Assembly: GCA_934202215.1 (NCBI GenBank)
Contig: CAKPXR010000002.1
Location: forward strand, 1-62,411
Origin: an uncultured Veillonella sp.
GTDB lineage: Bacteria; Bacillota; Negativicutes; Veillonellales; Veillonellaceae
DNA length: 62,411 bases
Direction of reading: 5' to 3'
Made by a program: the position numbers and the translations under genes. The notes below the pieces were generated by a model. That model did not search any database and was not told the DNA's origin. It saw only the letters and a program-made list of their open reading frames with translations. Positions 28,860 through 37,623 of the stretch are shown one piece after another (within the stretch, counting starts at the first letter, position 1; each line of letters opens with the position of its first letter).

Positions 28860-29672
28860 ATGAATTGGAAGAAAATGATGGCCGTTGGCCTTGCAGCAGT
28901 ATCTATGATGGTATTTGTAACTGGTTGTGGTAGCGATACTAAAACCGCTAATAAAGAATTGCCTAAAAAAATCGTTATCGGCTTAGATGATAGCTTCCCT
29001 CCAATGGGGTTTAAAGATGATAAAGGCGAAATCGTAGGTTTAGATATCGATATGGCTAAAGAAGCTGCTAAACGTGCTGGCATGGATGTAGAATTTAAAG
29101 CTATTGACTGGTCCAGTAAAGAAGCTGAGTTGAAATCTAAAAAAATTGATGCTTTATGGAATGGCTTAACAGTATCTCCTGAACGTGAGAAAAATATATT
29201 GTTCTCCAATACATACATGAACGATAAACAATATATCATCGTTCGTAATGAAGATGAATCTATCAAATCTAAAGCTGATTTAGCTGGTAAAGTAGTTGGT
29301 GTTCAACAAGCTAGTACTGGTGAATCTGCATTGCAAAATGACCCAAGTGGTAAAACTGTAAAAGAAACAAAATCTTATGCTGATTTCGTAAGTGCTTTCA
29401 TGGATCTTGGTATTGGTCGCGTTGATGCCGTTATCGCTGATGGTGTTATAGCACGTTACCTCATGACAAAAGAACCTGGTAAATATAAAATCGTAGAAGG
29501 TACTGATTACGGTGTTGATAACTTCGCTGTTGGCTTCCGTAAAGATGACACTGCATTGCGTGACAAAATCAATGGTATTTTAGCTGAAATGAAAAAAGAT
29601 GGTACTGCTGATAAAATCGTTGAAAAATGGTTAGGCTCTAGCGCAGACTTAGATAAGAGCGATGCTAAATAG
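28860..29672 (+). CDS. Amino-acid ABC transporter substrate-binding lipoprotein
   Basis: 270 residues, family 3 solute-binding protein. The lipobox is VFVTGCGSD (acylated Cys near residue 22), so it is tethered to the membrane. The mature part starts KIVIGLDDSFPPMGFKDD, with DIDMAKEAAKRAG and the ligand-contacting region LWNGLTVSPERE that binds the amino-acid alpha-amino and carboxylate groups. The ligand (glutamine, cystine or another polar amino acid) cannot be fixed from sequence. Start ATG 28860 follows GTGGAGG. The permease and ATPase follow; a hairpin between this gene and the permease probably lowers downstream expression. Confidence 0.92.
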   Translation: MNWKKMMAVGLAAVSMMVFVTGCGSDTKTANKELPKKIVIGLDDSFPPMGFKDDKGEIVGLDIDMAKEAAKRAGMDVEFKAIDWSSKEAELKSKKIDALWNGLTVSPEREKNILFSNTYMNDKQYIIVRNEDESIKSKADLAGKVVGVQQASTGESALQNDPSGKTVKETKSYADFVSAFMDLGIGRVDAVIADGVIARYLMTKEPGKYKIVEGTDYGVDNFAVGFRKDDTALRDKINGILAEMKKDGTADKIVEKWLGSSADLDKSDAK

Positions 29673-29741
29673 TACAATTCGTGATATACTAATAGTACTA
29701 TGGTCAGTATGTACAACAGATAATTAAAGAACGAAATGTAC

Positions 29742-29784
29742 ACTAGAGAAGAGGCCAGATGCCTCTTCTCTAGTCGTGTTTTGA
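29742..29784 (+). terminator. Intercistronic attenuating hairpin, binding protein/permease
   Basis: A perfect 14-bp stem ACTAGAGAAGAGGC/GCCTCTTCTCTAGT (29742-29755, 29761-29774), loop CAGAT, followed by CGTGTTTT. It ends just before the permease ribosome site. It is probably a partial terminator that makes binding protein exceed permease. Confidence 0.6.
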
Positions 29785-29795
29785 AGGAGTATTCC

Positions 29796-30452
29796 ATGTT
29801 AGATTATTTATTGCAGATTATCCCAACCATCGCTGATGGTTTAAAGGTAACCGTATCACTCTTCTGTATTGTATGGATTTTATCTATTCCTGGTGGTATT
29901 CTACTTGCTTTGGTACGTCTATCTAAATTTACAGTGCTCGACAAAATTGTTGAAGCTTTTGTATATTTGATGCGCGGCACACCATTAATGCTACAAATCT
30001 TATTCATTTATTATGCATTGCCTATCATTACAGATGGTGCTGTTCAAATGGATGATGCTACAGCCGCAGTTCTTACATTCGTATTAAACTATGCAGCTTA
30101 TTTATGTGAAATTTTCCGCGGTGGTATTCAGTCCATTTCTCGTGGTCAATACGAAGGTGCAAAGGTTCTTGGTTTTACTTATGCTCAAACCATGCGTAAA
30201 ATTATCTTGCCACAAATGTTTAAACGCGTATTGCCTCCACTTGCGAACGAGACAATTAACTTGTTGAAAGATACTTCTCTTGTATACGTTTTGGCTATGA
30301 ATGATATCTTGCGTATTACAAAATCTATCGTACAACGTGACTTTGATATCTCTGCTTTCCTAGTGGCAGCTTTGTTCTACTTAATCTTTACCTTTATTTT
30401 GACAAATATCTTCAACTACTTAGAAAGACGATTTGCTGTATATGAAGATTAA
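29796..30452 (+). CDS. Amino-acid ABC transporter permease (HisM/GlnP type)
   Basis: About 218 residues from ATG 29796, which follows AAGGAG; the ORF runs 20 codons upstream through the hairpin without support. Five or so transmembrane helices are visible. The family signature is LMRGTPLMLQILFIYYALP, and the cytoplasmic EAA loop reads GGIQSISRGQYEGAKVLGFT, the site that docks the ATPase. It works as a dimer in the inner membrane with the ATPase encoded 108 bases downstream. Confidence 0.92.
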   Translation: MLDYLLQIIPTIADGLKVTVSLFCIVWILSIPGGILLALVRLSKFTVLDKIVEAFVYLMRGTPLMLQILFIYYALPIITDGAVQMDDATAAVLTFVLNYAAYLCEIFRGGIQSISRGQYEGAKVLGFTYAQTMRKIILPQMFKRVLPPLANETINLLKDTSLVYVLAMNDILRITKSIVQRDFDISAFLVAALFYLIFTFILTNIFNYLERRFAVYED

Positions 30453-30560
30453 TCTGTTCTGTAGTAGTATGTCGTAGATATGGACTTAGTTGTTTTAAAG
30501 GGCTATAGCACCTTTTAAGACTACAGCTATTTAGTTAATACGACGATGTAAGAGGTACTT

Positions 30561-31319
30561 ATGACATTTGTAAATATGGAGCGTATTGAAAAACGCTTTA
30601 ACAATCAAACTGTATTACGCGATGTATCGCTCAAAATGAGTAGAGGGGAAATTGTTTCAATTATCGGTCCATCTGGATCCGGTAAATCTACATTCTTGCG
30701 CTGTTTAGGCCAATTAGAGATCATAGATGGTGGTTCTATTACTGTAGATGGTATAGTTCTGGCTAGTACAGATGCTAATGGCACTGTAAATTATGCCAGC
30801 CAAGAAACACAACATGACTTGTTATTGCGCATGGGTATGGTATTCCAATCTTTCAATTTATTTCCTCATATGACAGTGCTTGATAATATTATGATTGCAC
30901 CGCGTATGGTAAAAGGTATGAAAGATGATGAGATTTTACCAATAGCAGAGCGATTACTCAATAAAGTTGGACTATGGGAAAAGCGCGATATGTATCCATC
31001 CCGTTTATCTGGCGGTCAACAACAACGTGTGGCCATCGCTCGTGCATTGGCTATGAATCCTGAAATTATGCTTTTTGATGAGCCTACATCCGCTCTTGAT
31101 CCAGAATTAACTGGTGAGGTTCTTAAGACTATTAAACAGTTGGCTGATGATCATATGACGATGATTATCGTAACTCATGAAATGAACTTTGCTCGTGAAG
31201 TATCTGATCGTGTCATCTTCATGGCAGATGGTGTCATCCAGGAGGAAGGTACACCAGAGCAAATTTTCAACAATCCACAAAACGATAGAACGAAAGCGTT
31301 CTTGGAGAACATGTTATAG
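30561..31319 (+). CDS. Amino-acid ABC transporter ATP-binding protein
   Basis: 252 residues. Walker A is GPSGSGKST, the Q-loop region is [17 protein letters not shown], the ABC signature [16 protein letters not shown], Walker [14 protein letters not shown] and the switch histidine is in VTHEM. There is an unusual insert of about 15 residues ([17 protein letters not shown]) between Walker A and the Q-loop, as in some GlnQ-type homologues. It is the third component of the importer. Its start follows AAGAGGT, and a secreted protein gene begins 8 bases after its stop. Confidence 0.94.
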   Translation: MTFVNMERIEKRFNNQTVLRDVSLKMSRGEIVSIIGPSGSGKSTFLRCLGQLEIIDGGSITVDGIVLASTDANGTVNYASQETQHDLLLRMGMVFQSFNLFPHMTVLDNIMIAPRMVKGMKDDEILPIAERLLNKVGLWEKRDMYPSRLSGGQQQRVAIARALAMNPEIMLFDEPTSALDPELTGEVLKTIKQLADDHMTMIIVTHEMNFAREVSDRVIFMADGVIQEEGTPEQIFNNPQNDRTKAFLENML

Positions 31320-31327
31320 GAGGTCTT

Positions 31328-32596
31328 ATGAAGTTACGTTTTATTGCTGCTACGTTAGCTGTAATGGCTATGGGCACGACCTCTATGGCTGAAGGATTAC
31401 AAGGAACGCCTAGTACACCACTTGCTATTGTAGATTCTCAAAAAGACTCTGCCTCTATTTTGCCCGATCAGTATAAGTCTTATGCTACCAAAATGAATAC
31501 GATGGTTAAGGATTATAAGAATGGTTATACTTTTACTATTCCATGGCGTGTAGCTGATGGTGTTAAGCTTGATATGGATGTACGTAGTGAAAGTGAACAT
31601 ATTCAAGGTTATTCTTTCAACTTAGCGGGCCCAACGCAAGATGATTCCTATACTGTATCTTTTACAAAACGCAATAATACACCGCAAGATGGGGTATCCC
31701 AAAAGGAATGGAATACGACCTGGTATGGTGTGCCAATTAAGGGCATGTCTGATGAAGAATACTTGAGCATTTGGCGTCAGCATAGCAATGTCTTCGAAAA
31801 TAACGATATCGTTGGTGGCTTCTTTAACAAGAAAGGGGCTATATCAGCGCGTTGGGATAAGACGACACCAAAATCATATGCTGAAATGACATCTACTGAG
31901 CCTGTTCAATCCGTATTTGAAGCGGAATTTATTATGGATAAGGATCCTACGCATCGCTATAATTTAGCAAGTACTTATGCTCCTATTCAAGGAGAATTTA
32001 TGGAACAAGGCTTGATGGAACATACGATTCCATCCTTTGAATTACTAAATAAAACCGGGTCTAGTACGATTAAAGGGGTTAAGCAATTTATCTCAGGAAC
32101 TAATGATATTAGTGTCGTTGAAGGTATTAAATTTGTTTATCCAAAAGGGTTTACCCGTCTTAATGAAAAAGATAAAATCGCTTTTAGTAAGCATAATGTA
32201 CGGCTAGATATTGAATCTTTTACAATCCCGGTACAAGCAGTTAGTACAGGCATGCCTACGATGATGGGGAAACAAATGCTAGGAGATTATTACCTTAAAC
32301 AATTGGTTGAGGTAAATAAGGCAACTATAACTCGCTATGAAACGCATATCATTGATGGTAATGTTATGTTTTACTTAGCTGGTCATATGAAGAATCCTAA
32401 TACTGCTGATACATCTATGGCGGCACCAGTATCTTTTGCGGCTACTATTATTTTAGGTAATGAAGGCAATGTGGCTGTAGCACGTATGATTGGTCCTGCA
32501 GGGATTAGTCTTAGTACGCCAGAGTTGATAGATGTGTTGGATGGATTTAAATTAACGACTACACTTAATACAAATCAATCTTCTCAAGTGTTATAA
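31328..32596 (+). CDS. Secreted protein of unknown function in the amino-acid transporter operon
   Basis: 422 residues with a signal peptide (MKLRFIAATLAVMAMG..TTSMAEG). No lipobox, membrane anchor or catalytic motif is evident. Two regions have a similar feel (YTFTIPWRVADGVKLDMDVRS and IKFVYPKGFTRLNEKDKIAF), suggesting a duplicated beta-rich domain. I do not recognise the family. It starts 8 bases after the ABC ATPase gene with AGGAGG overlapping that stop region, so it is in the same operon and probably acts in the cell envelope. A functional link to amino-acid uptake is only suggested by position. Confidence 0.7.
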   Translation: MKLRFIAATLAVMAMGTTSMAEGLQGTPSTPLAIVDSQKDSASILPDQYKSYATKMNTMVKDYKNGYTFTIPWRVADGVKLDMDVRSESEHIQGYSFNLAGPTQDDSYTVSFTKRNNTPQDGVSQKEWNTTWYGVPIKGMSDEEYLSIWRQHSNVFENNDIVGGFFNKKGAISARWDKTTPKSYAEMTSTEPVQSVFEAEFIMDKDPTHRYNLASTYAPIQGEFMEQGLMEHTIPSFELLNKTGSSTIKGVKQFISGTNDISVVEGIKFVYPKGFTRLNEKDKIAFSKHNVRLDIESFTIPVQAVSTGMPTMMGKQMLGDYYLKQLVEVNKATITRYETHIIDGNVMFYLAGHMKNPNTADTSMAAPVSFAATIILGNEGNVAVARMIGPAGISLSTPELIDVLDGFKLTTTLNTNQSSQVL

Positions 32597-32765
32597 TATA
32601 CACATAATATTCTTTTATTTGTATAATTCTGTATAATTTGTGCTATAATAAAAGAAATCCTCTAAGAAAAGAGGAGATTTCCTTGATGGTCTAGAATATA
32701 ATAATATAGGCTAAACGATCTTTGATCATATCCCCTGTGAGGGATTAGAAATAGGAGGGGTTAAT

Positions 32766-33212
32766 ATGGTTACCTACAAAACTATTGTCGTACCTACTGA
32801 TGGTTCTGAAAATGCTAAACGTGCATTGGAACACGCTCTTGCTGTAGCGGACCGCAACCATGCTGAATTGATTGTAGTTCACGTTGCAAATATTGTGTCT
32901 GCCATTTCCAATTTTGATCAAACACCAATTTCTGGTGGTTATGTATCTGAACAAATTGCTGAAGATATGGAAGAAAATGGTAAAGAAATTCTAAACGATG
33001 TAGTGAAAGAAATTCCTAAAGGCGTAAAAGTTAAAAGCGTATTCGAAGTTGGTTCCCCTGGACCTGCATTGTTAGCAGTAGCAAAAAAATACAATGCTGA
33101 TCTTATTGTAATGGGTAGCCGTGGTCTTGGACCATTGAAAGGTTTATTCATGGGTAGCGTAAGTAGCTATGTAACTAGTCATTCCACTTGCCCTGTATTA
33201 ATCATTAAATAA
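32766..33212 (+). CDS. Universal stress protein, UspA family
   Basis: 148 residues, single UspA domain. The start YKTIVVPTDGSENAKRALEHA and the ATP-binding pattern GSRGLGPLKGLFMGSVSSY (G-2x-G-9x-G-S) are clear, so it is of the ATP-binding class. The start follows AGGAGGGG. It is monocistronic with its own terminator at 33238-33270. A hairpin (GAAATC-CTCT with AGAG-GA-GATTTC, about 32654-32682) lies in the leader. Its exact role is unknown, as for most family members. Confidence 0.93.
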   Translation: MVTYKTIVVPTDGSENAKRALEHALAVADRNHAELIVVHVANIVSAISNFDQTPISGGYVSEQIAEDMEENGKEILNDVVKEIPKGVKVKSVFEVGSPGPALLAVAKKYNADLIVMGSRGLGPLKGLFMGSVSSYVTSHSTCPVLIIK

Positions 33213-33237
33213 TCCATATTCTGTATAGATATGATTA

Positions 33238-33270
33238 AGAGAGACTTTGTTTTACAAAGTCTCTTTTTTA
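33238..33270 (+). terminator. uspA-family gene terminator
   Basis: An 11-bp stem AGAGACTTTGT/ACAAAGTCTCT followed by six T residues. Confidence 0.85.
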
Positions 33271-33395
33271 ATATTCTAAAAATGATATAATATTTATATA
33301 TTTACTCATTAGGTTTACAAATAAGCAAGAATATAATCAAGTTTTATGATAATAATAAATAAGTATGGATAATGGTTTATGATATGGGGGACAAT

Positions 33396-33686
33396 ATGAG
33401 CGACAAACAAGAATCATTGCTAAAACTAGCAGAACTGTTTAAAATCTTAGGTGACCCTACACGCCTTAAAATAGTAGAATTATTATTAGAAAACGAAATG
33501 TGTGTAAATCATATTGCCGAAACAATGGGAATGGGTCAATCTGCTATTTCACACCAATTACGTGTATTACGTCAAGCACGCCTTGTGACCTATCGTAAAG
33601 AAGGGAAAACTGCATATTACTCTCTTAACGATGATCATGTGGAAGGCCTCGTAAGAATGGGTATGGAACACGTATCTCATCAATAA
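33396..33686 (+). CDS. ArsR/SmtB-family metalloregulator with an alpha-5 zinc-site motif
   Basis: About 96 residues from ATG 33396, which follows GGGGGAC. The winged-helix DNA-binding core is CVNHIAETMGMGQSAISHQLRVLRQARLV. The C-terminal helix reads DDHVEGLVRMGMEHVSH, which fits DxH-x10-HxxH, the alpha-5 metal site of zinc and cobalt sensors such as SmtB and CzrA. The alpha-3 cysteine pair of arsenic or cadmium sensors is absent (only one Cys, in MCVNHI). It should repress DNA when metal-free and release it with Zn. The neighbour downstream is a DMT exporter-like gene behind a terminator; the target genes are not certain. Confidence 0.88.
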   Translation: MSDKQESLLKLAELFKILGDPTRLKIVELLLENEMCVNHIAETMGMGQSAISHQLRVLRQARLVTYRKEGKTAYYSLNDDHVEGLVRMGMEHVSHQ

Positions 33687-33702
33687 TAAGCTTTATTATA
33701 CT

Positions 33703-33742
33703 GAACGCCTTTTATCATATTATGGATGAAAGGCGTTTTTAG
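33703..33742 (+). terminator. Terminator after the ArsR gene
   Basis: Stem AACGCCTTT/AAAGGCGTT extended by an imperfect ATCATA/TATGGAT pairing, followed by TTTTT. Confidence 0.75.
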
Positions 33743-33774
33743 TTGTATTGTATATTGGGGTGGAGAAATATAGA

Positions 33775-34662
33775 GTGGGTTTCTTAATGAAAAATATAGG
33801 AATATTCGTGGTATTTCTTGCCACAGTATTTCTATCAACAAAATCAATATGGGCAAAATTAATTTATTTAGATTCATTAAGTCCGCTAACTGTTCTTGCA
33901 TGTAGAGCGATTTTATCACTACCTTTTTTTATTCTACCCATGATTCAATTTGATTGGAAAAATGTGAATATAAAACAAGTTTTTAAGTATTCTGTGATTG
34001 GAGCTGCCCTTTATTTAGCTTCGTCCATGGCAGACTTTATAGGATTATTATATATTTCTGCTTCCTTAGAACGCGCCGTATTGTTTACATTTCCAATTTA
34101 TGTATTTCTTTTATCATCAGATTTGTCACGGATTACAATTTCACAGGTAGTGTTAATTATATCTACAGTATTAGGCTTAGCTATTATGTTTAATCCTACT
34201 ATTGATAATCATTTAACAGATGCTTTGATAGGTGTAGTGCTAGTTTTAATTTCTGCTATCTTTTGGGCTTTGTTTATGATTTATAGTAAGCGTGTTGTTG
34301 CTAATATTAGTCCCACTATTTTCACTAGCACATATATGTGCATAACTACAGTATTTTTATTTTTTGGATTTATGTTAAATGGTGGGGACTTTAATGTGTT
34401 TATCAATCTCCAACCTTATACTGTGATGTATTTGATTCTTTTGGCTATTTTCTGTTCTATAATTCCATCATATTTAATGTCCTTTGGACTAAAGAGAATT
34501 AGTGCATCTCTTGCAGCAGTTATTAGTGCAATGGGTCCAATAGTTACTTTAGGTTTGGATGTAGTAATTCTTAATCACCATTTAGGAATGAATGAGATTA
34601 TAGGTGCTATAGTAGTTACATTTAGTGTAACCTGTTTGACTAGAATAAATGCTAGAATATAA
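33775..34662 (+). CDS. EamA/DMT-superfamily transporter
   Basis: About 295 residues with ten hydrophobic helices in two EamA halves (FVVFLATVFLSTKSIWAKLI at the start and a second half around ISAIFWALFMIYSKRVV). The substrate is unknown; relatives export metabolites or amino acids. The start is uncertain: GTG 33775 has GGTGGAG 9 bases upstream and is preferred here, while ATG 33787, four codons later, lacks a good site. Codon use is more A/T-rich than in the neighbours, which may hint at later acquisition. It ends in a bidirectional terminator shared with the AEC gene. Confidence 0.85.
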   Translation: MGFLMKNIGIFVVFLATVFLSTKSIWAKLIYLDSLSPLTVLACRAILSLPFFILPMIQFDWKNVNIKQVFKYSVIGAALYLASSMADFIGLLYISASLERAVLFTFPIYVFLLSSDLSRITISQVVLIISTVLGLAIMFNPTIDNHLTDALIGVVLVLISAIFWALFMIYSKRVVANISPTIFTSTYMCITTVFLFFGFMLNGGDFNVFINLQPYTVMYLILLAIFCSIIPSYLMSFGLKRISASLAAVISAMGPIVTLGLDVVILNHHLGMNEIIGAIVVTFSVTCLTRINARI

Positions 34663-34700
34663 AAAAATCACTCATAGTTGATGACTATGAGTGATTTTTT
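34661..34700. terminator. Bidirectional terminator DMT/AEC transporter genes
   Basis: Long stem AAATCACTCATAGT/ACTATGAGTGATTT flanked by A- and T-runs on both sides, between convergent genes. Confidence 0.85.
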
Positions 34701-34719
34701 GTTTATAATCTTTATATTT

Positions 34720-35709
34720 TTAATATAATGGGAATAGGTAATAGGCTATAGTTATAAACAATGGCATGGTTATTGCCGATAGTATGGTTGTACCCATTAC
34801 AATTTGTGTGGCATATTCAGGATTATTTTTCATTTCAATAGCGATGAGGGCCATATTAATAGCTGTTGGGACACTGTAGGTAATGACAATAGTTTGTGCA
34901 GCTATTGGATGCATTGGGCCGTAGAACATAATGAAGAGTATAGTAATAACCGCTGCGATTAAAGGGCTTACGATGAGTCGTAAGGAGGTAGCTAGCATAA
35001 CATCAGCCTTAAAGAAGTTTAATGGTGTTCTGTTAATCTGTACTCCTAAGGCAATCATCGCAACACCAACAAATGCATTAGCAAAGATTTTGAGTGGTGC
35101 AAAGAAGAAAAGACCATGTAAATCAAATGGTAAGAGCTGACAAAGTAATGCTAGAGGAATAGCGTATACCATTGGCATATGGAAGACCACGTTTAAAGCA
35201 TCTCGTGTGCTCAATCGTCCAGCACCAGCCTGGTAGAAGCCATAGGTATTACTAGTAATTGTTTGTATAATCATGATAGATACAACACTGACGAGCCCTA
35301 GGTCAGCATATGGAGTTGCACCATCGATGATATAGGGGACATTCGTAAATACAAAGATGGCAAGGGCTATACCCATATTACCAACATTATTAAACATGAC
35401 ACAGTTTTTTAAGGTTGCAATTTTTGCTACATCATAGCCTTGTACTTTTCCGACTATACCAGAAAGTATAGAGTTTAGGATGAGTACAACTAGTGCACAG
35501 AATACAATTTCTAGTGTGCCGGATGTAAATTTTGCTTCATACATGGCTCTGAACACAAAGGTTGGTAGTAGTATGTAGAAATTCAATTTACTCAACGTAT
35601 AGAGATCAAGTTTAAATTTTCTATCTAGTATAAATCCCACACCGATGAGTATGAAGATTGGAATCATAGAATTTAAAAATATATGACCAATTAATTCAAA
35701 TATATTCAT
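34720..35709 (-). CDS. AEC-family transporter (auxin efflux carrier-like)
   Basis: 329 residues with about ten transmembrane helices. Landmarks of the membrane-transport (AEC) family are GVGFILDRKFKLD near the start, KLNFYILLPTFVF, NVGNMGIALAIF in the middle and TYSVPTAINMALIAIEM near the end. In bacteria such carriers often move malate, malonate or related acids. For a lactate- and malate-using anaerobe an organic acid is plausible, but no substrate residue can be read. ATG 35709 has AGGTGAG upstream. It is monocistronic and diverges from the molybdate operon. Confidence 0.87.
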   Translation of the reverse strand: MNIFELIGHIFLNSMIPIFILIGVGFILDRKFKLDLYTLSKLNFYILLPTFVFRAMYEAKFTSGTLEIVFCALVVLILNSILSGIVGKVQGYDVAKIATLKNCVMFNNVGNMGIALAIFVFTNVPYIIDGATPYADLGLVSVVSIMIIQTITSNTYGFYQAGAGRLSTRDALNVVFHMPMVYAIPLALLCQLLPFDLHGLFFFAPLKIFANAFVGVAMIALGVQINRTPLNFFKADVMLATSLRLIVSPLIAAVITILFIMFYGPMHPIAAQTIVITYSVPTAINMALIAIEMKNNPEYATQIVMGTTILSAITMPLFITIAYYLFPLY

Positions 35710-35983
35710 TGTCTCACCTAGAGTTTCTCATTATTATATAGCATAATTAATCTTAATATTATGATACCATAGTATGTATTGTTTGGGGGTAAAAGTTTTA
35801 TCCATTACGATTACTTATCATAATCATCAGAAATATCTATATAAAATGTGATTTTCAACATACGACTTAAGAGGTGTTTTTATTATATAATACAGTTATA
35901 TATTGTACATTTTGTGTTAGGAGCGTCTTCCTAGAATGTACCCAGGGATCATAGGGGACGATAGGAGATGCGCAGGAGGAGTT

Positions 35984-36772
35984 ATGAAACGAATTCTATT
36001 AGTATTAATGAGTGTATTCATGCTCGCATTCTTAGTAGGTTGTGGCAATGACTCTAGTAAACAAGCAGAATCTAATAAACTAAGTACATCTGAAAAAATT
36101 ACTGTTCAAGCTGCAGCCAGTTTAAAAGGTGCTCTTACTGAATTAGCAGACTCTTATAAAAAGAGCCACAATTTAGCAGATGATCAAATCGCTATTAACT
36201 TTGCTGGTTCTGGTACATTGCGCCAACAAATTGAACAAGGTGCACCTGCAAGTTTATTCATCTCTGCAGACGAAAAGAATATGAAAATGCTACAAGAAAA
36301 AGATCTTGTAACAGATGTAAAACCATTTGTAACTAACGAATTAGTTCTTGTAGTTCCTAAAGGTCAACCTAAAGTTGAATTGAATCAAATTGCTTCCGTA
36401 AAACGTATAGTATTAGGTAACCCTGAAACAGTACCTGCTGGTAACTATGGTAAACAAGTATTAACAAAATTAGGCGTATGGGATCAAGTTGAGCCAAACG
36501 TTGTATATGCTAAAGATGTTAAAGCTGTAACAGCTTCCATTAGTCAAGGCGCTGGTGATGTTGGTTTCATCTACAAAACTGACGCTATCGCAGCTGGTGA
36601 TGCAGTTCAAATCTCTGCCGTAACACCTGCGGACTCTCATGATCCGGTTATCTATCCAATTGGTATCATCAAAAAATATGATAATGCATTGGCGAAAGAT
36701 TTCTACCAATATGTAATGAGCCCAGAAGGCCAAAAAGTATTAGAAAAATACGGTTTCTCTATTCCTAAATAA
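35984..36772 (+). CDS. modA: Molybdate ABC transporter substrate-binding lipoprotein
   Basis: About 262 residues from ATG 35984 (GGAGGAG upstream; the ORF extends 16 codons further without support). The lipobox is LAFLVGCGND. The mature domain shows the ModA pattern: TVQAAASLKGALTELAD (oxyanion-binding Ser), NFAGSGTLRQQIEQGAPASL and ISADEKNMK, with VYAKDVKAVTASISQGAGDVGFIY later. It captures molybdate or tungstate outside the membrane. modB and modC follow, separated by a terminator hairpin at 36778-36808. It supplies the metal for the hydroxylase encoded at 10.5-17.4 kb. Confidence 0.94.
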   Translation: MKRILLVLMSVFMLAFLVGCGNDSSKQAESNKLSTSEKITVQAAASLKGALTELADSYKKSHNLADDQIAINFAGSGTLRQQIEQGAPASLFISADEKNMKMLQEKDLVTDVKPFVTNELVLVVPKGQPKVELNQIASVKRIVLGNPETVPAGNYGKQVLTKLGVWDQVEPNVVYAKDVKAVTASISQGAGDVGFIYKTDAIAAGDAVQISAVTPADSHDPVIYPIGIIKKYDNALAKDFYQYVMSPEGQKVLEKYGFSIPK

Positions 36773-36777
36773 GAGTT

Positions 36778-36808
36778 AAACGCTAGCTTTCGAGGCTAGC
36801 GTTTTCTT
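36778..36808 (+). terminator. Hairpin between modA and modB
   Basis: Stem AAACGCTAGC/GCTAGCGTTT followed by TCTTAT. It may end a modA-only transcript and lower modB-modC expression. Confidence 0.75.
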
Positions 36809-36946
36809 ATGATACAATATAGATATTATTATGAATCTTTTATCGATGAATTTTATGTTCTATATGTTGATATAAGTATCTTATTTTGAATTCGATTTAT
36901 TTTGACGTTATAGATTTAGGTGTTGTACATAGAAAGGGGGCGTAAT

Positions 36947-37615
36947 ATGAGTCCATTTTGGCTATCCTTATGGGTGGCGAGTATTGCTCTTATCATTGTC
37001 ATTGTAACTGGATTAGGTGCTTGCTATTGGATGAACCGATGCAAGTGGGGCGGAATAGCCATCCTCGATGCACTTATTACATTACCCCTTGTATTGCCAC
37101 CCGTTGTTGTTGGCTTTGCTCTTCTTATGGTATTTACACCAGGCTATGCGTTTGGTGCTTGGCTAGAAAAACATGGGATGAGTGTAGTCTTTGCCGCTTC
37201 TGGTGCTGTCGTAGCTTCTTCTGTGATTGCATTTCCCCTATTTTATCAAACCGTACGTTCTGCATTGCAGTCCGTAGATCATAATATGGAGGACGTAGCG
37301 CGTACCCTTGGCGCTTCAGAGCTTCGCATTTTCTTTACTATATCTGTGCCACTTGCGTGGAAAGGTATTTTGACGGGCAGTATCTTGGCTTTTTGTCGGG
37401 CTATGGGTGAGTTTGGTGCTACAATCTTAATCGCTGGTAATATTCCGCAGGTAACGCGCACCATGCCATTGGCTATATACTCCTACGTAGAGGCTGGTCA
37501 GTATATGGATGCATTTGAACTCGTTGTATATATTTGTGTACTCACATTAGCATTGTTGAGCGGTATTCACCTTATTACTAAGGGGTCGTTATTCCGCCAC
37601 ACAGAAAATAATTAG
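36947..37615 (+). CDS. modB: Molybdate ABC transporter permease
   Basis: About 222 residues from ATG 36947, which follows AAAGGGGG. Five or six transmembrane helices. The ModB-type landmarks are LITLPLVLPPVVVGFALL near residue 45, the EAA loop MEDVARTLGASELRIFFTISVPLAWKG (residues about 115-142) and FCRAMGEFGATILIAGNIP. It forms the membrane channel of the molybdate importer with ModA and ModC. modC starts 8 bases after its stop. Confidence 0.94.
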   Translation: MSPFWLSLWVASIALIIVIVTGLGACYWMNRCKWGGIAILDALITLPLVLPPVVVGFALLMVFTPGYAFGAWLEKHGMSVVFAASGAVVASSVIAFPLFYQTVRSALQSVDHNMEDVARTLGASELRIFFTISVPLAWKGILTGSILAFCRAMGEFGATILIAGNIPQVTRTMPLAIYSYVEAGQYMDAFELVVYICVLTLALLSGIHLITKGSLFRHTENN

Positions 37616-37623
37616 GAGGTTCT

